Source: JAFAMS01 sp049520515
Lineage (GTDB): Bacteria; Vulcanimicrobiota; Vulcanimicrobiia; Vulcanimicrobiales; Vulcanimicrobiaceae
Length of the DNA stretch: 64,000 nt
NCBI GenBank assembly: GCA_049520515.1
Contig: JBEKPS010000001.1
Location: 62,001 to 126,000 of the forward strand
Reading direction: 5' to 3'
In this document: in pieces, positions 1 through 9,079 of the stretch
Position numbering within the stretch: position 1 is the stretch's first letter
Layout: each line of letters opens with the position of its first letter
Made by a program: the position numbers and the translations under genes
Notes under the pieces: generated by a model
Seen by the model: the letters and a program-made list of their open reading frames with translations, nothing else
Database searches by the model: none
Told to the model about the DNA's origin: nothing

Positions 1-534
1 CGCAACGGCGCGCTGATCAAATTGCTCGTCGCTGCGCTGGCCGTTTTTGGAATCGCCGCGCTCTTTCCATTTCGATCGTGGGGACCCGCACCCGGCAAAA
101 GCCTCTTTAGCACCAAATGGAAACGCGGCTCGCGTCTGGTGCGCGAGGATGGCGAACTCGTGACGAGAGACGCGCTCAACCTCAACTCAAGCGTTACGGT
201 GTTTCCGGAAGGAGCGATCGGCGACGCGGCCTCGCAGACGGTGTTGATTCGCCTTCCGCAAGGTGTGGGCGCAAGTGTTGACGGCTATGTTGCGTACTCG
301 AAGGTCTGCACGCACGCCGGATGTCCGGTCGCGCTCTACCGAGCCGCGACGCGGCAGATGATGTGTCCGTGCCACCAATCAATCTTCGACGCGACCGACG
401 CGGGAAAAGTGATTTCGGGACCCGCCGATCACGCACTGCCGCAACTGCCGTTGGAAATCGATCCACACGGTTACTTGCGCGCGACCGGTGATTACCCCGT
501 TCCCATCGGTCCGGGATTTTGGGAGCGCGCGTGA
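1..534 (+). CDS. qcrA: Rieske [2Fe-2S] protein of a bc-type complex (5' end missing)
   Basis: Iron-sulfur subunit of a menaquinol:cytochrome c reductase; it passes electrons from quinol to cytochrome c. The frame is open to the left edge, so the true start lies outside; an internal TTG at 22 is unlikely to be the start. A hydrophobic segment near the visible N-terminus would be the membrane anchor. The cluster-binding boxes CTHAGC (about visible residue 103) and CPCHQS (about 122) are complete, including the Cys and His ligands and the disulfide cysteines. The stop overlaps the cytochrome b start as GTGA, so the two are translationally coupled. The family assignment is firm; the symbol follows actinobacterial/Bacillus usage. 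Confidence 0.93.
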   Translation, partial: RNGALIKLLVAALAVFGIAALFPFRSWGPAPGKSLFSTKWKRGSRLVREDGELVTRDALNLNSSVTVFPEGAIGDAASQTVLIRLPQGVGASVDGYVAYSKVCTHAGCPVALYRAATRQMMCPCHQSIFDATDAGKVISGPADHALPQLPLEIDPHGYLRATGDYPVPIGPGFWERA

Positions 535-1898
535 CACGGAAATTCGTGAACTGGCTCGACGATCGTTTGGGGACGGCTACGTTCATGAAGCACGCGTTGC
601 GCAAGGCGTTTCCGGACCACTGGTCGTTCATGCTCGGGGAGATCAATCTCTATTGCTTCGCCGTGTTGCTCGCAACCGGAACGTTCTTGGCCTTCAATTT
701 CGATCCGGCGCTCACGACGACGGTTTACCATGGGCCATACCGCCTGCTCGACGGCGTGACGATGTCGACAGCTTACGCTTCTGCGTTGCACTTGAGCTTC
801 GCGGTGAACGCGGGTTTGCTGATCCGGCAGATCCATCACTGGGCAGCCCTGCTTTTCGTCGCCGGGATCACCGTTCACATGGGACGCGTCTTTTTCACCG
901 GCGCCTTTCGCAATCCGCGCGAGCTGAACTGGATGATCGGTGTTGTCCTCTTCGTGCTGGCGCTTGGCGAGGGCTTCACCGGCTACTCGTTGCCGGGCGA
1001 CCTGCTGAGCGGGATCGGGCTTCGGATTGCAGACTCGGTGCTACTCTCGATCCCGGTCCTCGGAACGTGGGGATCGTTTTTACTGCTTGGTGGAGCGTTC
1101 CCGTATAGCGACTACGTCGGGCCTCGCTTGTTTTCGGCACACGTCTTTGCTCTTCCAGCCGCGATTGCAACCGCGATTGCGATGCACCTTGCGATTCTCT
1201 GGCGACAGAAACATTCTCAATTTCGCGGTCCACAACGGACCGAGCACAACGTTGTTGGCTCGCCATTGTTTCCGAATTATGCGGCGAAATCGTTGGCGCT
1301 AGGATGTGCAACGCTGACGGTTCTCATGGCGCTCGGTGCGTTCGTGCAGATCAACCCGATCTGGCTCTTCGGACCGTACAATGCTTACCAGGCGGCTTCG
1401 CCGGCGCAACCCGATTGGTATATCGGTTGGCTCGACGGCGCGCTGCGCATCAGCTTCCCGTGGGCGATTCATCTCTTCGGCCACACGATCCCGTCCCCGT
1501 TTTTTGCCGGCGTGTTGCTGCCGCTCGTTCTTTTCACTCCGCTTTTTCTGTGGCCGTTCATCGAACGCGCGATCACGGGTGACCGAGAGCCGCACCAGCT
1601 CCTCGATCGCCCGCGAGACGTACCATGGCGCACCGCGACGGGCGTTGGGATATTCTTGCTGGCGTTGGATCTCACGCTCGCGGGCAGCGGCGACGTACAG
1701 GCGCGTTATCTCCACGTGCCGGTGAACGTCATAAACATCGTTTACCGCTTCGGATTCGTTTGCGTTCCGATTCTCGGCTACATCATCACCTACGCAGTTG
1801 CGAGCGAATTGCGCCGAACCGGCGGCATGCAAGAAGCCGAGCGGGTGCGGCTACGGCGAAACGCTCGGGGCGGATTCGACAAGGAAACTCTCCCGTGA
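531..1898 (+). CDS. qcrB: Cytochrome b subunit of bc-type complex
   Basis: Diheme membrane subunit that oxidises menaquinol, about 455 residues, long enough to contain both the b6-like and the subunit-IV-like parts. Two pairs of histidines in transmembrane helices match heme ligands: H-x13-H in the helix containing QIHHW...TVHMGR, and H-x14-H in the helix containing SAHVF...AMHLA. The 14-residue spacing is the b6f/Bacillus type. PDWY replaces the usual PEWY quinol-site motif, as often seen with menaquinone. I chose GTG at 531 because it overlaps the Rieske stop (GTGA); a TTG at 519 is possible. The stop overlaps the ctaG start in the same way. Confidence 0.95.
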   Translation: MTRKFVNWLDDRLGTATFMKHALRKAFPDHWSFMLGEINLYCFAVLLATGTFLAFNFDPALTTTVYHGPYRLLDGVTMSTAYASALHLSFAVNAGLLIRQIHHWAALLFVAGITVHMGRVFFTGAFRNPRELNWMIGVVLFVLALGEGFTGYSLPGDLLSGIGLRIADSVLLSIPVLGTWGSFLLLGGAFPYSDYVGPRLFSAHVFALPAAIATAIAMHLAILWRQKHSQFRGPQRTEHNVVGSPLFPNYAAKSLALGCATLTVLMALGAFVQINPIWLFGPYNAYQAASPAQPDWYIGWLDGALRISFPWAIHLFGHTIPSPFFAGVLLPLVLFTPLFLWPFIERAITGDREPHQLLDRPRDVPWRTATGVGIFLLALDLTLAGSGDVQARYLHVPVNVINIVYRFGFVCVPILGYIITYAVASELRRTGGMQEAERVRLRRNARGGFDKETLP

Positions 1899-2668
1899 TT
1901 ACGATCGCATTGGGCGCGGCCGCGGTCGCGGGATATCTTACCGCCGTTCGGCTCTATTCTCTCCGCTATCCGAGCCGAGGGTTTGCGATCGGTCGAACGG
2001 TCGCGTTTTGCACCGGCATCATCGTCGCCGTTTCGGTTGTGTCTCCACCAATCGACGGGCTCGTCGACGGCTCGTTCGCCGCCCATATGGTGCAGCATCT
2101 GATACTCGCGCTGATCGTTCCGCCATTGCTGCTCCTCGGAGCCCCGCTGACGCTCGCCGTTGCGCTACCGCCACCGCGCACGGGCAAGGCGATCGCACGG
2201 ATCGTGCGTCATAGAATCCTGCGTGCATCGATGTCGCCGGTGTCGGGATGGCTCGTTTTCGTCGCAGCCTTGTGGGGCATTCACTTCTCGCCGCTCTACG
2301 AGTTAGCGCTTCGCTCGGAACGCGTGCACGTTTTCGAGCACGCGCTGCTGGTAGGCGCTGCATTGCTGTTCTGGATGCCGATCGTTCAAGTAGCGTACGC
2401 TGCGCACCCAGTTCCGTTCCCAGTTCGCATGTTCTATCTAATCTTGGCAATCCCACAGGGCGCATTTCTCGGTCTCGCCATCTACTCGGCTCGAAATCTT
2501 CTTTATCCGCATTACGCGATCGGCCGGTCGCTGAGCGCAGCGCTGGCGGATCAACAGAACGCGGGCGCAGTCATGTGGATCGCCGGAGGCGCACTGATGT
2601 TTACTGCGTTCATGCTGACCGCTGCAACCTGGGCTGCGCGGGAGCACGGAGCAGTCGCGACAGCATGA
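1895..2668 (+). CDS. ctaG: CtaG-type cytochrome c oxidase assembly membrane protein
   Basis: About 257 residues, very hydrophobic, with about seven predicted membrane segments. The composition and the conserved segment AAHMVQHLILALIVPP match the caa3 oxidase assembly factor family (Caa3_CtaG, Bacillus CtaG type), thought to help copper or heme insertion into the oxidase; it is unrelated to proteobacterial Cox11. GTG at 1895 overlaps the cytochrome b stop, and the TGA overlaps the next ATG, so the gene is embedded in the bc operon. Its position between cytochrome b and the cytochrome c gene is less common and suggests co-assembly of the bc complex and the oxidase. Confidence 0.88.
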   Translation: MITIALGAAAVAGYLTAVRLYSLRYPSRGFAIGRTVAFCTGIIVAVSVVSPPIDGLVDGSFAAHMVQHLILALIVPPLLLLGAPLTLAVALPPPRTGKAIARIVRHRILRASMSPVSGWLVFVAALWGIHFSPLYELALRSERVHVFEHALLVGAALLFWMPIVQVAYAAHPVPFPVRMFYLILAIPQGAFLGLAIYSARNLLYPHYAIGRSLSAALADQQNAGAVMWIAGGALMFTAFMLTAATWAAREHGAVATA

Positions 2669-3348
2669 TTCATCTCGTGTTAGCGGTTGCGCTCGTCCTT
2701 GCACCGGTCCGCGCCCGCGGCGAGTCGTTGTATAACATCAGCTGCGCATCGTGTCACGGTCTCGCCCTGCAGGGTGGTCGCGATGCGCCACCGCTGATCG
2801 GCACGAGCGCCGCTGACGTTGATCTTATGTTGCAGACTGGCCGCATGCCGGCAGCGGCCCCAGGCCAACAATATGAAGATACGAAGCCACGGTTTTCGCA
2901 ACGCGATATTTTTGCAATCGTGAACTACGTCACCTCACGAGGACACGGGAATCCGGGCTTGCCGCACCTGGCACCAGGAAACGCCGCGCTCGGCCGCGCG
3001 CTCTTCGCCGAGAATTGCGAGCAGTGCCACGGTGTCAGCGCGCACGGGGCGTCGGTCGGGTACGCTAACCTCGCTCCCTCGCTCATGCGTACGAACCCCG
3101 AACAGATCGCGGAAGCCGTTCGCAGCGGCCCGGGTGAGATGCCGCGCTTCGGTCCCGATGTAATGACCGACAGCAATGTCGATGATCTGACGAGCTTCAT
3201 CGGGTACTTGCGGCACGAGAAGCGGTCCTACAATCCAGGCGGTCTGCAACTTGCCAACGTCGGGCCCGTTGCCGAGGGCTTTGTGGCTTGGATCTTCGGC
3301 TTGGGCGCGCTCGTGATATTTGTACGCGCGATAGGTTCGAACGACTAA
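2665..3348 (+). CDS. qcrC: Diheme cytochrome c (QcrC-like)
   Basis: Exported cytochrome of 227 residues with an N-terminal signal segment, two heme-c sites (CASCH at residues 27-31, CEQCH at 118-122) and one hydrophobic helix near the C-terminus (about 205-222) that would anchor it. Two tandem cytochrome c domains plus a C-terminal anchor are the arrangement of actinobacterial QcrC, which replaces cytochrome c1 and the soluble carrier. The start ATG overlaps the ctaG stop (ATGA). The stop overlaps the end of the convergent minus-strand gene by a few bases. The symbol is by analogy with actinobacteria; the gene order here differs. Confidence 0.88.
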   Translation: MIHLVLAVALVLAPVRARGESLYNISCASCHGLALQGGRDAPPLIGTSAADVDLMLQTGRMPAAAPGQQYEDTKPRFSQRDIFAIVNYVTSRGHGNPGLPHLAPGNAALGRALFAENCEQCHGVSAHGASVGYANLAPSLMRTNPEQIAEAVRSGPGEMPRFGPDVMTDSNVDDLTSFIGYLRHEKRSYNPGGLQLANVGPVAEGFVAWIFGLGALVIFVRAIGSND

Positions 3349-4388
3349 AGCTCCGGTCGAACCTCAAAGCGGAGCATGTATTCGCGCAGTTCGCCCGGCT
3401 CGAGAAAAGGCAGCGCATCCCCGGCGGCGCGTCGTCCACCGACATTGGTACAATTCGCAGGTTCCACTGCCATGACGTACGACCCGAACCCGAGCATGCG
3501 CCACGTGAAGAGTCCCGGCAATTGTTCCGGACGAAATGATACGGTCAAGGCCGTACCGCCGTGGAGCGTGGGGTTGCAAACGGTCGCGTTCGACCAGCCC
3601 TCCGAATTCGCGCGCGGCTTGTGTATGAATACCTGTTCTTCGAATCCAGCATGTGGGGAGTCCCCGTCGGCCCATTTATCCATACCACGCGCCGCCACGT
3701 CGTCGCGCGGTTGCGTTTCAGCGGCGTCGAGCTTCCAGAACGTTCGCTCGTCGAGTAATGGATATCCCGCGTTGCAGTGATAAAGAAGCATGTGCGGTTC
3801 GCGCCCGCCTCCATCATTGGTTACGCGATCGCGCAGCTCGATGATGTTTTGATCGATGCGGACTCTCCACGTTCGCTCGACACGCAATGCGGCGCCGAAC
3901 ATTTGAAATTGGAGGATCGTTGCCGCGATTTCGATCGCCGGCTCGACGGTGTGCCAATCGGTCACGAAGCGTACATCGGTGGCAGCGGTGCGATTGAAGT
4001 GGCCGTGCTGCGGCCAACTTCCCCAAGCATCGCGTCCGGGTGGTCCGTAGGCATCCATGCCGCACGTCGTCACCAATCCGCCGAAGAACGTTCGCTCGAA
4101 CGCATCGACGGATGGATCGCGTCCTTCGACGGGCGCCGCATTCCCAGGCCCATACCACGTCAAGGGAACGCCGTGATAGAGCAGTTCGCTCGCATCGAGC
4201 CCGCGATCAACGATAAGGCTTAGCTCCAAGCCCAGCGCGTTTCGAATATGAAGCGCGCGCACGCCGCGACGGCGCGCATCGTCATACACGACCGGCGTAA
4301 CACCCGCGATCGACGCCGGATCGATTGCGCGGCGCCGCAACTCCGCGATGGGAAGCGTTACGCTTCCCACAGCATCGCGCGCGCCCAC
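3345..4388 (-). CDS. DUF4432-like aldose-1-epimerase superfamily protein
   Basis: About 347 residues resembling the DUF4432 branch of the galactose mutarotase (beta-sandwich) superfamily. Visible family features are WPQHGHFN, MLLYHCNAGYPLL and a C-terminal VEPANC segment. Likely role: binding or interconverting a sugar or keto-sugar in the catabolic block of which this is the most downstream gene. The reading frame opens at GTG 4388, overlapping the upstream cyclase gene by 31 bases; a second GTG at 4370 would reduce the overlap and is equally plausible. No catalytic residue can be assigned with certainty. Confidence 0.8.
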   Translation of the reverse strand: MGARDAVGSVTLPIAELRRRAIDPASIAGVTPVVYDDARRRGVRALHIRNALGLELSLIVDRGLDASELLYHGVPLTWYGPGNAAPVEGRDPSVDAFERTFFGGLVTTCGMDAYGPPGRDAWGSWPQHGHFNRTAATDVRFVTDWHTVEPAIEIAATILQFQMFGAALRVERTWRVRIDQNIIELRDRVTNDGGGREPHMLLYHCNAGYPLLDERTFWKLDAAETQPRDDVAARGMDKWADGDSPHAGFEEQVFIHKPRANSEGWSNATVCNPTLHGGTALTVSFRPEQLPGLFTWRMLGFGSYVMAVEPANCTNVGGRRAAGDALPFLEPGELREYMLRFEVRPEL

Positions 4389-5029
4389 GCGCCGCTGCAG
4401 CCCTGCAGCTTGATCGGTGTCGCCACGAACAACCGCTCGCGATCGTCCATCACGGCATCAGGGAAAAACAGCTCTTCGGTGATAAAGCCACCGTTACCGA
4501 GAACGGCGCGGTGCGCCGGCCCCGATTTGGCGGGATCGTTGTACCCCCCCAAACTGACTGCGTCTATTCCCACGCCCTTGACGCCGCGCGAAACGAGCAG
4601 TTCCGCAGCCGCGCCGCCCAAATAGACGTACTGTGTTAGGAAATCAGCAGTATTGGCTCGTCGCTGACCACGACCCGTGTTGAGCAATGCGATCGACCCC
4701 GGGAGCAATCGTTCGAGTTTGGATTCGAGATCGGCCGGCTCGATCGCGCTCCCAGGCGGCTTTGTGCGCAAATCGAAAATTACGGCTGGTCCGATATAGG
4801 TTTCGAGCGGCACCTCGTCGATCGTTTTGCCATCGTCAAAGAAGTGGTACGGTGCATCGCAGTGCGTGCCGGTGTGCGTGCTGATCTCGACGATTTCTTT
4901 GTTGACGCCTTGAACCGCCAACATATAAAACAGCCGAATTTGGGCCGGACGAGGATTCTTGTCCGGATACTGCGGGCAATTCGAGAATACCGGTTGACTT
5001 AGATCGTAGATGCGAGACGGCGGCTTCAT
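4358..5029 (-). CDS. Cyclase-family metal hydrolase (kynurenine formamidase-like)
   Basis: 223 residues. The metal-binding signature HTGTHCDAPYH is at residues 52-62 (H-x-GTH-x-D-x-P-x-H), the hallmark of the cyclase/formamidase superfamily. Members hydrolyse amides or open and close lactone-like rings. In this sugar-catabolic setting, lactone or keto-sugar chemistry is more likely than tryptophan breakdown, but that is inference from neighbours. The start ATG overlaps the stop of the upstream TIM-barrel gene (ATGA), indicating one transcript. Confidence 0.88.
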   Translation of the reverse strand: MKPPSRIYDLSQPVFSNCPQYPDKNPRPAQIRLFYMLAVQGVNKEIVEISTHTGTHCDAPYHFFDDGKTIDEVPLETYIGPAVIFDLRTKPPGSAIEPADLESKLERLLPGSIALLNTGRGQRRANTADFLTQYVYLGGAAAELLVSRGVKGVGIDAVSLGGYNDPAKSGPAHRAVLGNGGFITEELFFPDAVMDDRERLFVATPIKLQGCSGAWARAMLWEA

Positions 5030-5874
5030 GCGAGCACCTTGGAAGTGAGCGCGGCAAAAGCATCACCGTTGCGGCGGAGGTGCGCAGCGATGTCGCCGGC
5101 CCAAAGCGAATCCGGTAATGACTCCTCTGAAAAAATCTCCAGTACGTAAGGGCCGCTGTACCCGGCGCGCTCCACGGCGGCGATGAGTTCGCGCGTCGGT
5201 ATCGTGCCCTCGCCGAGATTACGCCGGTCGGCGTTGTTACGGGGTCGTTGCCAATCGCTGATCTGCACGACAAAAATCTTCCCGCGTGCACGCTCGATGG
5301 TCGCCAAAAGGTCCGGCGTTTGGAAGACGTTCCAGGTGTCGAGGCAAATGCCGAGTTGTTCGTGACCGATGCGCTCGACTAACTCGAGCGCGGCATCGAG
5401 TCCCCAGATCGCCGTGTCGGTGTGAAAGAGCACCGGATTGAGCGGCTCGAAGGCCAGCCGCAGGCCAAGTTGCGCGGCGCGATCGGCCAGCCGCGGCAGA
5501 ACCTCGAGCAGCGTTGCATACACTCGTGCGTTGTCCCCGTCTGGTGCTGCGCCGCTGATGACGACGAATGGCGTTCCGGTGGGAACGTATGGGGCAATCC
5601 GCTCCATCGCTCGCTCGAAATGCCGCACTCGGAATTCAGGATCGAGTGGCGCGGGCGCGAGACTGTCGGGATACACGGCGTGGACCGTTGGCTGAACGGA
5701 TGAAACGCGCAGTCCCGCGCGAGCGACCGCTTCGAGTTGCGGTGCGTAATCCGCGTGGTCGAGCTTGAACTCGCAGATTTCGATAAAGGCGGCGCCGGCG
5801 CGCGGGTATTCGATCAGGTCACGCTCGAACGGCCACGGCGTCGTCGTGAACTGACTGATGCCGAACCTTTCCAT
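5026..5874 (-). CDS. Sugar phosphate isomerase/epimerase-like TIM-barrel protein
   Basis: About 282 residues of the xylose-isomerase-like TIM-barrel superfamily (AP_endonuc_2 fold). Candidate metal ligands sit at strand ends: Glu in AFEPLN, Asp in CLDTWN, Asp in QISDWQ and Glu in LEIFSE. Such proteins isomerise or epimerise sugars and inositol-like keto compounds. ATG at 5874 is preferred because it overlaps the glycosidase stop by one base (TGATG); a 30-base longer form is open but would overlap more. Substrate unknown; co-occurrence with a GMC oxidoreductase suggests a 3-keto-sugar. Confidence 0.85.
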   Translation of the reverse strand: MERFGISQFTTTPWPFERDLIEYPRAGAAFIEICEFKLDHADYAPQLEAVARAGLRVSSVQPTVHAVYPDSLAPAPLDPEFRVRHFERAMERIAPYVPTGTPFVVISGAAPDGDNARVYATLLEVLPRLADRAAQLGLRLAFEPLNPVLFHTDTAIWGLDAALELVERIGHEQLGICLDTWNVFQTPDLLATIERARGKIFVVQISDWQRPRNNADRRNLGEGTIPTRELIAAVERAGYSGPYVLEIFSEESLPDSLWAGDIAAHLRRNGDAFAALTSKVLA

Positions 5875-8303
5875 CAAACGTCTTGCCGGAGTTCGAACAA
5901 ACAAAATCCCTGGCTTTCTAACTCAACAGCTGTCCCGCGCTTGAGTTGCGCGGCCGTCCGGGCTCCCAAATCGACCCACGTGCCACGCAGACTGTTGAAC
6001 TGCCGGGCGGCATACGATCCTCGGAGATCCGCGATAGCTATGGAAGCAGTAACCGTGAGTCCCGACGTGTTCCCGACGAAAACGACGATATTGTCATCAT
6101 CGCGTAGCGCGATCGCGATCACATCCTGGCCTTCGAGCGTTAAAAACGCGGTAATATCGGCTTCATACCTTGCCGATGCGCCGGCACAGCGAAATGTGGC
6201 GTTCGTATACAGCTGCACATCCGGCGCCCGCACGATGAACCACGTGACGCGAGTGCCGGACAGCAACAGATCGCGCACTGCGGTCCACTTCCATTGCGCA
6301 GCAAGCCGCGCAACGATGGTCGGCGTACCGCCCGAGACGTCGAGACCGGCCGCGCCTTCGATTGCGGCCCACAGGTAGCGCGGCGGAAACCAGGGCGAGA
6401 GCATCATGCCTTCATTCACCAATGTCTCGCCGTGCAGCCATTCGGAAAACTGGCCGGGAACGGTATTGTTGCGGCGCGGATCTTTCGCGTAGTGCCGGAA
6501 AGCGTTCGTAAGTGCCCAAGCCATATTCTCTGAATTGAAGCGTGCCGCGGCGAACGCGTACCAGAACGCGACGCCGACCCATACACCGCCCAGCAGCCCG
6601 TAGCCGTGCGTCGGTCCGTAGTTGGCCGCATCGCGCGGAACGGTTCGGATCCCGGCGTCGGTCCAGAACTCGCGTGCGCTTAGGCGCGCGATGATCCCCG
6701 CGGCAACCACGTCGTCGGCGACGCCGAACATTACTGGAAATACGAGATCGGAGGTGACGTCCGTGCGCGGCGTTCCATCCAGTTGGATGTTGAGATAGTA
6801 GAGGCCGGATTCCGGGTCGAACAGATAATCGTTGATCGCTTCACGCAGGGCGTCGGCCGCCGCTTTGAACGTCGCGCTCTCTGCATGTTTTCCTAAGACA
6901 CGTGCCATATGCGAGACCGTTAGTAACGCCGCGTAGCATTCCGAATTCACCTCGGTCGTAGCGCCCGAGAGATGATAGTTGGCAATCACATTGCGCCATC
7001 CGACGATGCCCCAATCGGAGACGCCATCGGAGGTACACCACACCAAACCTTGCTCGTTGCGCTGCGAGAGGATGTATTTTGCCGCCTTGACGGCTCTGGG
7101 ATAAATCCGTTCGAGGAACGCTCGTTCGCCGGTCGTGTTGAAATGATGCCACAGCGCGAGAATCAAGAGCGGCGTATTATCGTTGATGTTGAGTCTGTAA
7201 TCCGCCGTCTTGCCGGTGCGAATATCGTAGTATTCGACAACCAAACCTTTGGCTTCGAGATGCTCTGCGTACCACAGGAGCGAGGCTTCTGCGAACTCGG
7301 GCAAAATATAATCGGCGCCGAACGCGAACCACGCCGTGTCGCGGCCCACGCTGTTGTTCGAGCGGCTCGGGTCGTTGACGAAGCACCAGCCGGTTGGCGC
7401 GAGCAGCATCGTCCGGAGCATATTGGCCTTGGCCCAAAGGACGCCGGCGTTCACCTCGTGGTCGGGTGTGAGCACCACCGACCGATTGAGGATTTCGTGA
7501 TAGTACGCGCGCGTCTGGTAGAGCGCGTCAGCCGCCGACGGCAGCGTGTGAATGAGGGACAGTGCGCGCTTCGATCCCTCGAGCGAGAACGTAACGATGA
7601 ACGTAAACTGCACGCGCTCGTTCGGCTTGAGCGTATGGCTCAGATGCAGAACACCGAATGGATCGGTCGCAGGCGTTTGCGCGACGCACGAGAGCGTACC
7701 GGGCGACGCCGGAGCAATGGCTTTGCCGTGGTCCATGGTCGTTTCCCAACTCGTCACGCTCTCGGAACACGTGATGACGCGAGCGAATGAGGGATCGGAG
7801 CTATTCCATGCGACGATAGCGTTGCGCCGTTTGTCGAATGCCGTCTCGACGTCGTGCCCCGTTTCACCGCGCAACTGCGCGAACGCGTACGTGCCGATTG
7901 TCCGGGTGAAATCCGTCGGGTTCGCGAGGGTCATCGTGAAGTACACGGCAGGCGGATCCACGCGATTGCCTCGTGGTTTGCTACTGAGCACGAAGATGTC
8001 TTCGTGAACGTTGATGCCGTTAGCGAGCCGAAAGGTGTGCTCTTGATGCTCGGGGTGGATGCGAAACGTGCCCGGCAATGCGGTCAGCGGAATCCCGGTC
8101 GTCTCGTCCCAATGATGCGTAACTAACGTGCCTATCAGCGTTTTCCCGTAATCGCTTGAATAGATTTTTTCGATCGCCCCGGTTGCCTTGATGATGCAGA
8201 CGCACTTAGGGCCGCCCAGAGTGCTACCCGCGGCGACTTCTGTGTCTGCAAGATCGTAGTACGAACCGCGTTGCCCAGCGCCGACGACCTCACTCAGGCG
8301 CAT
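5874..8303 (-). CDS. Large glycoside hydrolase-like protein (six-hairpin fold, amylo-glucosidase type)
   Basis: About 809 residues. The N-terminal half (roughly 1-290) is beta-rich and lacks obvious motifs; the C-terminal half looks like an (alpha/alpha)6 barrel of six-hairpin glycosidases related to the glycogen-debranching C-terminal domain. Conserved-looking patches are SVGRDTAWFAFG, DNTPLLILALWHHF and TSDGVSDWG. No signal peptide is visible, so it probably acts in the cytoplasm. ATG 8303 was chosen because it follows the SDR stop (8312) closely; the frame stays open far upstream, but that part is antisense-like low-complexity translation over the SDR gene. Likely role: releasing a monosaccharide that the adjacent oxidoreductases then oxidise. 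The exact GH family is not determined. Confidence 0.82.
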   Translation of the reverse strand: MRLSEVVGAGQRGSYYDLADTEVAAGSTLGGPKCVCIIKATGAIEKIYSSDYGKTLIGTLVTHHWDETTGIPLTALPGTFRIHPEHQEHTFRLANGINVHEDIFVLSSKPRGNRVDPPAVYFTMTLANPTDFTRTIGTYAFAQLRGETGHDVETAFDKRRNAIVAWNSSDPSFARVITCSESVTSWETTMDHGKAIAPASPGTLSCVAQTPATDPFGVLHLSHTLKPNERVQFTFIVTFSLEGSKRALSLIHTLPSAADALYQTRAYYHEILNRSVVLTPDHEVNAGVLWAKANMLRTMLLAPTGWCFVNDPSRSNNSVGRDTAWFAFGADYILPEFAEASLLWYAEHLEAKGLVVEYYDIRTGKTADYRLNINDNTPLLILALWHHFNTTGERAFLERIYPRAVKAAKYILSQRNEQGLVWCTSDGVSDWGIVGWRNVIANYHLSGATTEVNSECYAALLTVSHMARVLGKHAESATFKAAADALREAINDYLFDPESGLYYLNIQLDGTPRTDVTSDLVFPVMFGVADDVVAAGIIARLSAREFWTDAGIRTVPRDAANYGPTHGYGLLGGVWVGVAFWYAFAAARFNSENMAWALTNAFRHYAKDPRRNNTVPGQFSEWLHGETLVNEGMMLSPWFPPRYLWAAIEGAAGLDVSGGTPTIVARLAAQWKWTAVRDLLLSGTRVTWFIVRAPDVQLYTNATFRCAGASARYEADITAFLTLEGQDVIAIALRDDDNIVVFVGNTSGLTVTASIAIADLRGSYAARQFNSLRGTWVDLGARTAAQLKRGTAVELESQGFCLFELRQDV

Positions 8304-8311
8304 GTTTTCCG

Positions 8312-9079
8312 TCACAGGCTGCCGGCGTGTTTCGTCAGTCCGCCGTCGATCACGTAAGTAGCGCCGGTGATATATGCCGCCGCCTCGGATGCAAGAAACA
8401 CGACGAGCCCGGCAATTTCCTCGGGCTTTGCCATCCGTCCGAGCGGAATTTCTGCCAACAGCGCTTCGTATTCTTTCTTGTTTGCCTTGAGGCCGGAGTC
8501 CATCGGCGTGTCCACGGCGCCGGGCGCAACGTCGTTCACCGTGATATTCTCTTTTGCAAGTTCGAGCGCGACTGTACGCATCAGCATGCGTACCCCGCCT
8601 TTCGCCGCGCAATACGGCGCATTGGTCGGCATCGCCAGCTCCTCGTGAACCGAAGAGATATTGACGATGCGACCGCCACGTTTTTGCTTCACCATCTGCT
8701 TGGCAGCGGCTTGCGTACACAGCCATACGCCGCCCAAATTGATGTCGATGACCCTTCGAAACAGTTCGAACGGCGTTTCGAGAAACGGATGTTTTTCTTC
8801 GATTCCGGCGTTGTTTACCAATATATCCACACCGCCCCAGGCATTTACGGCGGCTGCGATCAGCGATTCCACCTGCTCCGGATCCGCGACGTTCGCTTCC
8901 ACTGCGATTGCGCGCGCGCCAAGGTTTTCGATTCCCTCTACCAGCGATTTCGCCGGCGCAGCGTCACCATGATAGTCGATGACAACCGAGGCGCCTTCGC
9001 GCGCCAGGCCGAGGGAGATCGCTTTGCCGATCCCCGTATCGCCGCCCGTAATGATGGCAATCTTATCCTTCAGGAGCAT
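8312..9079 (-). CDS. SDR-family oxidoreductase, glucose 1-dehydrogenase-like
   Basis: 255 residues, a classical short-chain dehydrogenase: nucleotide-binding TGGDTGIG at 11-18, NNAG at 89-92, catalytic Ser 142/143, Tyr156 and Lys160 (PYCAAK), and a C-terminal IDGG segment. The closest family look is bacterial glucose 1-dehydrogenase, which oxidises beta-D-glucose to gluconolactone with NAD(P)+. That fits the glycosidase directly downstream and the lactone-type hydrolase further on. The gene overlaps the upstream flavoprotein gene by about 17 bases. Substrate specificity cannot be read from the sequence. Confidence 0.9.
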   Translation of the reverse strand: MLLKDKIAIITGGDTGIGKAISLGLAREGASVVIDYHGDAAPAKSLVEGIENLGARAIAVEANVADPEQVESLIAAAVNAWGGVDILVNNAGIEEKHPFLETPFELFRRVIDINLGGVWLCTQAAAKQMVKQKRGGRIVNISSVHEELAMPTNAPYCAAKGGVRMLMRTVALELAKENITVNDVAPGAVDTPMDSGLKANKKEYEALLAEIPLGRMAKPEEIAGLVVFLASEAAAYITGATYVIDGGLTKHAGSL